Shown: piece by piece, positions 58,351 to 64,000 of the stretch
How the letters are laid out: each line of letters opens with the position of its first letter
How positions within the stretch are numbered: position 1 is the first letter of the stretch
Assembly (NCBI RefSeq): GCF_024764775.1
Contig: NZ_JALIGC010000040.1
Coordinates: 434,001-498,000, forward strand
Source: Scandinavium manionii
GTDB lineage: Bacteria > Pseudomonadota > Gammaproteobacteria > Enterobacterales > Enterobacteriaceae
Length of the DNA stretch: 64,000 nucleotides
Reading direction: 5' to 3'
Notes under the pieces: model-generated
The model's database searches: none
What the model was told of the DNA's origin: nothing
The model's input: only the letters and a program-made list of their open reading frames with translations
Position numbers and translations under genes: made by a program

Positions 58351-58660
58351 CCTGCATCTCCTTTAATCGTTTTATCGCCAGCGCCAGTTCCGTCACAGGT
58401 GTTTTTTGCGTCTTTTTCACCAATACCCGAAGCAACCAGATCGATTTCCCGTTTCGATAAACGTAGATCCCTCGCGAATGAAAGAATCCCACGGTACGGA
58501 TTTCAAAAAACCCATGACCCAAAGGTTTTGAGTCAGGTTCTCGCAGTGCGGTTGGGTTTGCCCTCAGCTTGTCCAGTTGACGAAAAAACTGTGCCTGAAC
58601 GGCCAAAGGAAACGACAAAATTTCTTCACGAACTTCACCGTACATAACTAATGTGAACAT
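58331..58660 (-). CDS. HigB/RelE-type toxin
   Basis: A 109-residue phage-derived Gp49/HigB-like protein of the RelE superfamily, expected to be a ribosome-dependent mRNA interferase. The core is LGHGFFEIRTVGFFHSRGIYVYRNGKSIWLLRVLVKKTQKTP followed by the basic helix ELALAIKRLKEM. I chose the ATG at 58660; the frame is open 15 codons earlier, but those lie over the promoter dyad. The first gene of a toxin-antitoxin pair between nfsB and the XRE/MmyB-type regulator. Confidence 0.87.
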   Translation of the reverse strand: MFTLVMYGEVREEILSFPLAVQAQFFRQLDKLRANPTALREPDSKPLGHGFFEIRTVGFFHSRGIYVYRNGKSIWLLRVLVKKTQKTPVTELALAIKRLKEMQDEQENH

Positions 58661-58699
58661 CCTGTTCGTTCTCCCGAAGAGATTAGCATATAAGGCAAA

Positions 58700-58721
58700 T
58701 TGCATTAAAGGCTAAATGCAA
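58700..58721. promoter_or_regulatory. Inverted repeat upstream of toxin-antitoxin pair
   Basis: TTGCATT (58700-58706) and AATGCAA (58715-58721), perfect 7-bp inverted repeat with an 8-bp spacer, 40 bp before the toxin start. A good candidate operator for the HigA-like antitoxin. The rest of the gap to 58888 holds only an imperfect dyad at 58845-58877 without a T-run. Confidence 0.5.
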
Positions 58722-58888
58722 CCCATTGCCAGAAACGTAGCGTATCGGACAAAAGTAGTCACAACGGGTGAACAGAACGTGAAACACGCTCGAGAAAAAT
58801 CGTTAAGACGAGGATTTTTGGGCAGGAAATAAGGTGTTAGTTTTCCCACGACATCTCTTTCCAGAGATTGTCATGGGATTAATGTGAC

Positions 58889-59758
58889 TCAGCCCTGCTG
58901 TGCAAACCACGCCAGCGCCCGCTCACCTTCTTCGTCTACCGGTAAATAGACCAGCAAACGCGAACCGTTGCGGGGGGCAGAGTACCAGTACATCTGTTGC
59001 AGGCTAAACGCACCGAGTTCAGGGTGGTTAAACCGTTTGATTTGATTCTCGACGCCGCGCACTTCATAGCGCTGATGCCACAGAGCTTCGAATTCCGCCG
59101 AGGCCGCGAAGAACCGCGCCAGCTTGTTTTCCCACTCCGCCTCCCCACGATGTTCAGCCATTGCGGCACGAAAATAGGACACAAACATCGGCAGCACATC
59201 CGGGTTCGCCAGGCGACTGCGCCAGTTTTCATTGGTGAGATAAAGATAGATGCAGTTGCGGTCTTCTTCCGGGATCGTCGCGTAATCGACGCCCATCATC
59301 CGGCAAAAGCTGTCGTTCCACGCCACGATATCAAAACCGGGTGTCTGGATGCTGGCGGGCTGTGGCATCAGACTGTCGAGCATTCGGCGCGTACCGGGGC
59401 TGATGCCTTCACATTTCGGCACCTGCAACGATTCCAGCGGAGCCAGTCCGGCCAGCACGAACAGATGGCGCGTTTCCAGCGCGCTGCACTGCAACGCCTG
59501 TGCCACCGCCTGCATCACAACCACTGACGGATTCACTTCCCTGCCCTGTTCCAGCCACGTGTACCAGGTCACGCCGACGTCTGCCAGCATCGCCACTTCT
59601 TCCCGTCGCAGACCTGGCGTGCGGCGTCTTCCACTGCGCGGCAATCCGAGCCGCTGTGGATCCAGACTTTCTCGCCGTGAACGTAAGAATGCGCCGAGCT
59701 GTTTACGGTTGTCGTCATAGCGCGTAGCAACACGTTCAGGCTGTGTAATAAGTGACAT
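58889..59758 (-). CDS. XRE-type regulator with MmyB-like ligand domain
   Basis: A 289-residue regulator. The N-terminal helix-turn-helix (LGAFLRSRRESLDPQRLGLP, TPGLRREEVAMLADVGVTWYTWLEQGR, near 20-75) is typical of the XRE group that carries a C-terminal MmyB-like domain of PAS-type fold. That domain holds FDIVAWNDSFCRMMGVD and NCIYLYLTNENWR. Members often control an adjacent oxidoreductase or exporter in response to a small ligand. GGAGGTGAC precedes the ATG. It is divergent from the MFS exporter gene, with a clear operator-like repeat between. Confidence 0.9.
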   Translation of the reverse strand: MSLITQPERVATRYDDNRKQLGAFLRSRRESLDPQRLGLPRSGRRRTPGLRREEVAMLADVGVTWYTWLEQGREVNPSVVVMQAVAQALQCSALETRHLFVLAGLAPLESLQVPKCEGISPGTRRMLDSLMPQPASIQTPGFDIVAWNDSFCRMMGVDYATIPEEDRNCIYLYLTNENWRSRLANPDVLPMFVSYFRAAMAEHRGEAEWENKLARFFAASAEFEALWHQRYEVRGVENQIKRFNHPELGAFSLQQMYWYSAPRNGSRLLVYLPVDEEGERALAWFAQQG

Positions 59759-59782
59759 GTCACCTCCAGCAGGGTAGTTCCA

Positions 59783-59808
59783 GTACCAGTATAAGCAAGA
59801 ACTGGTAC
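59783..59808. promoter_or_regulatory. Operator between XRE/MmyB regulator and MFS gene
   Basis: GTACCAGT (59783-59790) and ACTGGTAC (59801-59808), a perfect 8-bp inverted repeat with a 10-bp spacer in the 108-bp divergent gap. The likely binding site of the adjacent regulator on both promoters. Confidence 0.65.
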
Positions 59809-59866
59809 CCGTTTATTCATTCAGCGATGCTACGTCTGATCCCTGAATGACGCAATGGAGAATCCC

Positions 59867-61285
59867 ATGAAAACGTCTGCTGTTTCACCCGGTCGCGCCG
59901 GTCTGTTGTTGCTCTTAACCGGGCAGATGTTACCGCTGATTGATACGTCCATCACCAACGTGGCGCTGGATTCCATCACCCGTTCGCTGCAAACCAGTCC
60001 GACTCAGCTGGAGCTGATTGTCGCGCTGTATGGCGTGGCCTTCGCCGTGTGCCTGGCGATGGGCAGCAAGCTTGGCGATAACTACGGTCGTCGACGTCTG
60101 TTTATGTGGGGCGTGGCGCTGTTTGGCCTGGCGTCCCTGCTGTGCGGTATGGCGAATTCGATTCATTCGCTGCTGGCGGCTCGCGTGTTGCAGGGCGCGG
60201 GGGCGGCGCTGATCGTGCCGCAAATCCTCGCTACCTTGCATGTCACGCTGAAAGGCTCCGCCCATGCACGGGCGATTAGCCTGTACGGCGGCATCGGCGG
60301 AATTGCGTTTATCGTCGGGCAAATGGGCGGCGGCTGGCTGGTGTCGGCGGATTTCTCCGGGCTGGGCTGGCGGAACGCCTTCTTCATTAACGTGCCGATT
60401 TGCCTGCTGGTACTGGCCTTTAGTCATCGTTATGTGCCCGAAACCCGCAGCGAAACGCCATCGGGCATCGACTGGCCAGGCACGCTGTATCTGGCGGCGA
60501 TCCTGTGTTGTCTGCTGTTCCCGATGGCGCTCGGCATGGAGCTACACTGGCCGTGGGCGCTGAAGCTGATGCTGCTGGCTTTGGTACCACTGGTCTGGTT
60601 AATGCGCGTCAGCGCGCGGGCAAAAGAGCAGCGCGGGCAAACGTCTCTTCTGCCGCCGCGACTGTTGAAACTGCCGAGCATTCGCTTTGGTGTGCTTATC
60701 GCCCTGCTGTTTTTCAGCGCCTGGTCCGGCTTTATGTTTTGTATGGCGCTGACCATGCAGTCGGGTCTCGGCATGGCGCCGTGGCAGTCGGGGAACAGTT
60801 TTATCGCGCTCGGTATCGCCTATTTTATTTCTGCACTGTACGCCCCGAAAATGATTGCTCGCTACAGCATGGGACGCATTCTGCTCACCGGGCTGACGGT
60901 GCAAATTAGCGGCCTGCTGTTGCTGATGGTTACCTTCTGGTATTTCGGCATGCGCACCCACGCGCTAACGCTGGCCCCGGCGACTGCGCTGGTCGGCTAC
61001 GGTCAGGCGTTGATTGTGAATAGCTTTTACCGAATTGGTATGCGTGATATCGACGCCCGCGATGCGGGAGCCGGCAGCGCCATTCTCAGCACCTTGCAGC
61101 AATCGACGCTGGGCCTCGGGCCTGCGGTGTTGGGCAGCGTATTTCTGGCACTGGCGTCACAGGGCGATTACACCGCCGCCATCGTCGGTTTCCTGGCGCT
61201 GGAAGTGGTGATGATGCTGGTCCTCGCCGCGCTGGTGCTGAGCTACCGTCGTCATTTGAATCGCAGCCCGCTACCGTCAATATAA
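59867..61285 (+). CDS. DHA2-type MFS drug exporter
   Basis: A 472-residue major facilitator with about 14 membrane segments, the EmrB/QacA (DHA2) type. Visible are LPLIDTSITNVALDSITRSL near 30 (motif D1), LAMGSKLGDNYGRRRLFMWGVALF (motif A near 70-90), LLAARVLQGAGAALIVPQILA (motif B) and GGIGGIAFIVGQMGGGWLV (motif C, the antiporter signature). Start chosen at 59867 with GGAG six bases upstream; an ATG four codons earlier is less likely. Controlled with the divergent XRE/MmyB regulator. The substrate is unknown. Confidence 0.9.
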   Translation: MKTSAVSPGRAGLLLLLTGQMLPLIDTSITNVALDSITRSLQTSPTQLELIVALYGVAFAVCLAMGSKLGDNYGRRRLFMWGVALFGLASLLCGMANSIHSLLAARVLQGAGAALIVPQILATLHVTLKGSAHARAISLYGGIGGIAFIVGQMGGGWLVSADFSGLGWRNAFFINVPICLLVLAFSHRYVPETRSETPSGIDWPGTLYLAAILCCLLFPMALGMELHWPWALKLMLLALVPLVWLMRVSARAKEQRGQTSLLPPRLLKLPSIRFGVLIALLFFSAWSGFMFCMALTMQSGLGMAPWQSGNSFIALGIAYFISALYAPKMIARYSMGRILLTGLTVQISGLLLLMVTFWYFGMRTHALTLAPATALVGYGQALIVNSFYRIGMRDIDARDAGAGSAILSTLQQSTLGLGPAVLGSVFLALASQGDYTAAIVGFLALEVVMMLVLAALVLSYRRHLNRSPLPSI

Positions 61286-61340
61286 TCCCGGCTGATTTGC
61301 ATCTCATTCTGTCAGCGGTCATTATGCCTTTTCAGATGCC

Positions 61341-61462
61341 CTAAATAATTCGAGTTGCAGAAAGGCGGCAAACGAATGAATCCCCAGGAGCTTACTTAAG
61401 TAAGTGACTGGGGGCGTGAGTGCAGCTAACGCATCTGCAGCTTGAAGTATGACGGGCATAAT
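61341..61462 (+). repeat. ERIC element upstream of ybdG
   Basis: A well-conserved copy: AATAATTCGAGTTGCAG at the left, the core CCCCAGGAGCTTACTTAAG then TAAGTGACTGGGG, and TGCAGCTTGAAGTATGACGGGCATA at the right. It ends 14 bp before the ybdG ATG and so will be in its leader or promoter. Confidence 0.92.
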
Positions 61463-61476
61463 AGAAAGGAGATGTT

Positions 61477-62718
61477 ATGCAGGAAATTATATTAGCCCTC
61501 AAACAGTGGGGCCTTGAGATAAACCACACCACATCACTGATTATTGTATTCGCCATTATTATTCTGACGGCAATAATCCTCCACGTTATATTGCACCGTA
61601 TCGTTCTGCGCGCCTTTGAAAAACGCGCTCAGGCCAGCCAGCATTTCTGGCTGCAAATTATCACCCAGAATAAACTATTTCACCGGGTGGCGTTTACCCT
61701 GCAAGGGATCGTGGTCCAGGTTCAGGCCGCGCTGTGGCTGCAAAAAGGCAGCGACGCGTCCAGCATTCTGATTAACTGCGCCCAGCTGTGGGTGATGCTG
61801 TATACGCTGCTGGCCTTTTTCTCGCTGCTCGACGTGCTGCTGAATCTGTCGCAGAAATTCACCTTTTCCTCACAGCTGCCGCTGAAGGGCATTTTCCAGG
61901 GTGTCAAACTGGTCAGCGCCATTCTGGTCGGTATTCTGATTATTTCGCTGCTGTTAGGGCAATCGCCAGCCATTCTGATCAGTGGCCTGGGCGCCATGGC
62001 CGCGGTGTTAATGCTGGTGTTTAAAGATCCGATCCTCGGATTGGTGGCCGGCATTCAGCTTTCTGCCAACGATATGTTGCGTCTCGGCGACTGGCTGGAG
62101 ATGCCGAAATACGGCGCGGACGGCGCGGTGACCGATATTGGCCTGACCACGGTGAAAGTGCAGAACTGGGATAACACCATCACCACGATTCCGACCTGGT
62201 CGCTGGTGTCTGATTCGTTTAAAAACTGGAGCGGAATGTCAGCGTCTGGCGGGCGTCGAATTAAGCGCAGCATTAATCTCGACACCACCAGCATTCATTT
62301 TCTCGATGAGCAGGAACAGCAGCGCCTGATTCAGGCTAAGCTGCTGAAGCCGTATATGGATAGCCGTCACCAGGAAATTAACCAGTGGAATGAACAGCAA
62401 GGCGGCGATGAGTCGATCCTCAATCGACGTAAAATGACTAACGTCGGCACCTTCCGTGTTTACCTGAATGAATATCTGCGTAGTCACCCGAGAATACGTA
62501 AAGATATGACACTGATGGTGCGCCAGTTAGCACCGGACGCCAACGGTTTACCGCTGGAAATATATGCGTTCACCAACACGGTAGTATGGGCAGAATATGA
62601 AGGGATTCAGGCCGATATATTCGACCATATTTTTGCCGTAGTGGAAGAATTTGGTTTGCGCATTCATCAGGCACCGACCGGAAATGATATTCGCGCATTG
62701 TCAGCGGCACGCACCTGA
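61477..62718 (+). CDS. ybdG: Miniconductance mechanosensitive channel YbdG
   Basis: MscS-superfamily protein of 413 residues, the size of E. coli YbdG, which gives MscM-type activity and senses mild hyperosmotic stress. About five N-terminal membrane segments are followed by the pore helix region LLLGQSPAILISGLGAMAAVLMLVFKDPILGLVAG near 160-195 and the cytoplasmic beta-domain (LSANDMLRLGDWLEMPKYGADGAV). AAAGGAGAT precedes the ATG. It is convergent with pheP, as in E. coli. Confidence 0.96.
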   Translation: MQEIILALKQWGLEINHTTSLIIVFAIIILTAIILHVILHRIVLRAFEKRAQASQHFWLQIITQNKLFHRVAFTLQGIVVQVQAALWLQKGSDASSILINCAQLWVMLYTLLAFFSLLDVLLNLSQKFTFSSQLPLKGIFQGVKLVSAILVGILIISLLLGQSPAILISGLGAMAAVLMLVFKDPILGLVAGIQLSANDMLRLGDWLEMPKYGADGAVTDIGLTTVKVQNWDNTITTIPTWSLVSDSFKNWSGMSASGGRRIKRSINLDTTSIHFLDEQEQQRLIQAKLLKPYMDSRHQEINQWNEQQGGDESILNRRKMTNVGTFRVYLNEYLRSHPRIRKDMTLMVRQLAPDANGLPLEIYAFTNTVVWAEYEGIQADIFDHIFAVVEEFGLRIHQAPTGNDIRALSAART

Positions 62719-62728
62719 CAATAAAACA

Positions 62729-62751
62729 CCCGGCGGCGCTGCGCCGCCGGG
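62729..62751. terminator. GC-rich REP-like hairpin between ybdG and pheP
   Basis: A perfect 11-bp stem CCCGGCGGCGC/GCGCCGCCGGG with a one-base centre fills the gap of two convergent genes, preceded by AAAAC. It resembles a single REP unit and probably acts as a shared terminator or mRNA-end stabiliser. Confidence 0.75.
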
Positions 62752-62758
62752 CAATCTA

Positions 62759-64000
62759 TCAGGCACGTTTTCTCAGCGTTTTAAACGCGATAAACAGGAA
62801 CACCACCCACACCGGCAACAAAATGGCCGACAGTCGCATACTTTCCATCGTCAGCATCAGGCCGAGGATCATCAGCAAAAACGCGATGCAGATGTAGTTG
62901 CTGGCCGGAGCCCACAGTGCGCGGAATTTTGGCTCGCGCCCAATTCGACGCTGGGCGGCACGGAATTTCAGGTGCGCCAGGCAAATCATCACCCAGTTCA
63001 GCAGCAACGTCGCCACCACCAGCGCCATCAGCAGGCCGAACGCTTTATGCGGCAGGACGTAGTTCACCAGCACTACCAGCGAGGTTATCGCCCCGGAAAG
63101 CAGCAGCGAATTAACCGGCACGCCGCGACGATTCACCCGGGTGAGAAACTTCGGCGCGTTGCCCTGCACCGACAGGCCAAACAGCATTCGGCTATTAGAA
63201 TAAACGCCGCTGTTATAGACCGATAACGACGCCACCAGAATGACGAAATTCAGCGCCGAGGCCACGATAGTGCTGTCGAGATTATGGAAAATCATCACGA
63301 ACGGGCTGCTGTCGGAGGTGACATTCACCCAGGGATACAGCGCCAGAAGCACCACCAGCGAACCGATATAGAACAGCAGAATGCGATACACCACCTGGTT
63401 CACCGCCTTCGGAATGGTGGTTTCCGGATCGCGCGCTTCGGCGGCGGTTATGCCAATCAGTTCAAGTCCGCCAAAGGAGAACATAATCACCGCCAGCGAC
63501 ATCACCAGGCCATGCCAGCCGGTGGCAAAGAAACCGCCATGTTGCCACAGATTGTCGAAGCTCGCGTGTTCGCCGCCGTGGCCGGTAAACAGCATCCACA
63601 GCCCGAAACCAATCATGCCGAGAATGGCGAGCACTTTAATCAGCGCGAACCAGAACTCCGTTTCGCCATACAGGCGCACGTTCACCATGTTTACGGCGTT
63701 GATAATAATGAAGAACGCAGCGGCCCAGATCCACGTAGGCACTTCGGGTAGCCAGTACTGCATGTAAATTCCGGCGGCGGTCAGTTCTGCCATGCCAACC
63801 AGCACGAACATCACCCAGTAATTCCAGCCGGAGAGGAAGCCGGCGAAGGGTCCCCAGTATTTATACGCGAAGTGGGCAAAGGAGCCTGAAACCGGTTCTT
63901 CGACGACCATTTCGCCGAGCTGGCGCATGATCAGAAAAGCGATGATCCCGGCGATAGCGTAGCCGAGGATGACGGCGGGGCCAGCCATTTGAATGGCGGG
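62759..64000 (-). CDS. pheP: Phenylalanine permease PheP, C-terminal part
   Basis: Amino acid-polyamine-organocation transporter; the gene runs off the right edge. About 413 of some 458 residues are present, lacking the N-terminal tail and part of the first segment. Visible are QMAGPAVILGYAIAGIIAFLIMRQLGEM, PVSGSFAHFAYKYWGPFAGFLSGWNYW, IIINAVNMVNVRLYGETEFWFALIKV and SFGGLELIGITAAEARDPE, typical of the aromatic/proline AAT permeases. The position next to ybdG, as in E. coli, favours PheP over AroP. Confidence 0.93.
   Translation of the reverse strand, partial: PAIQMAGPAVILGYAIAGIIAFLIMRQLGEMVVEEPVSGSFAHFAYKYWGPFAGFLSGWNYWVMFVLVGMAELTAAGIYMQYWLPEVPTWIWAAAFFIIINAVNMVNVRLYGETEFWFALIKVLAILGMIGFGLWMLFTGHGGEHASFDNLWQHGGFFATGWHGLVMSLAVIMFSFGGLELIGITAAEARDPETTIPKAVNQVVYRILLFYIGSLVVLLALYPWVNVTSDSSPFVMIFHNLDSTIVASALNFVILVASLSVYNSGVYSNSRMLFGLSVQGNAPKFLTRVNRRGVPVNSLLLSGAITSLVVLVNYVLPHKAFGLLMALVVATLLLNWVMICLAHLKFRAAQRRIGREPKFRALWAPASNYICIAFLLMILGLMLTMESMRLSAILLPVWVVFLFIAFKTLRKRA

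Noticed and set aside
58845..58877. Hairpin CCCACGACATCTCT/AGAGATTGTCATGGG as a terminator
   Set aside because: The stem is imperfect and neither side has a T-run in the needed direction.
1..64000. CRISPR array, prophage, insertion sequence, tRNA or rRNA genes
   Set aside because: Reading both strands showed no regular spacer-repeat pattern, transposase or phage structural genes, and no tRNA- or rRNA-like sequence that I could recognise.

Overview
The window is chromosomal DNA of a member of the Enterobacteriaceae. Gene content and order follow the E. coli K-12 region around dsbG-ahpCF, cstA, the enterobactin cluster, nfsB and pheP, with inserts that E. coli lacks: a complete methionine-salvage (mtn) set, a ramA-romA-ramR locus, a small chaperone-usher fimbrial block and a second enterobactin-esterase-like gene. 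Together these point to an Enterobacter/Lelliottia/Leclercia/Klebsiella-type organism; I cannot fix the species from the sequence alone.

Layout. 1-3.1 kb: start of an alpha/beta hydrolase, a GntP-family permease behind tandem GntR-type operators, rnk and uspG. 3.1-6.7 kb: oxidative-stress block ahpF-ahpC (minus) and dsbG (plus), with a possible terminated small RNA or attenuated leader between them. 6.8-9.9 kb: ybdN-ybdM and the aminotransferase ybdL. 9.9-18.2 kb: methionine salvage: mtnBCD, mtnA, mtnK and a ribose-type ABC importer. Three tandem MetJ-box pairs lie in front of ybdL/mtnB, mtnA/mtnK and the importer, which ties them into one regulon and makes 5-methylthioribose a plausible importer substrate. 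18.2-21.7 kb: an SDR, ybdD and cstA.

21.7-49 kb: the enterobactin system. entCEBAH and fes-ybdZ-entF make the siderophore and break it down, entD primes the carrier domains, entS exports, and fepA-fepB-fepDGC import. Fur-box-like sequences lie in all three divergent promoters (entC/fepB, entS/fepD, fes/fepA). Between fepC and entF, where E. coli has fepE, lies a block of about 7.6 kb: a LuxR-type regulator, tip subunit, usher, chaperone and major pilin (minus strand) and two paralogous IprA/YaiV-like regulators (plus strand). Similar hairpin repeats sit at both ends of this block. A DUF817 membrane protein follows.

49-64 kb: a GNAT acetyltransferase, an AbgT-family transporter, ybdK, ybdJ, a predicted exported Fes-like esterase with its own Fur-like box, ramA-romA with divergent ramR and a perfect RamR-type operator, ybdF, nfsB, a HigBA-like toxin-antitoxin pair, an XRE/MmyB-type regulator divergent from a DHA2-type MFS exporter, ybdG, and most of pheP, cut by the window end. 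Three ERIC elements, one REP/BIME element and a recurrent family of CCCTCTCC-type hairpins fill many gaps. I saw no rRNA, tRNA, insertion sequence, prophage or CRISPR array.
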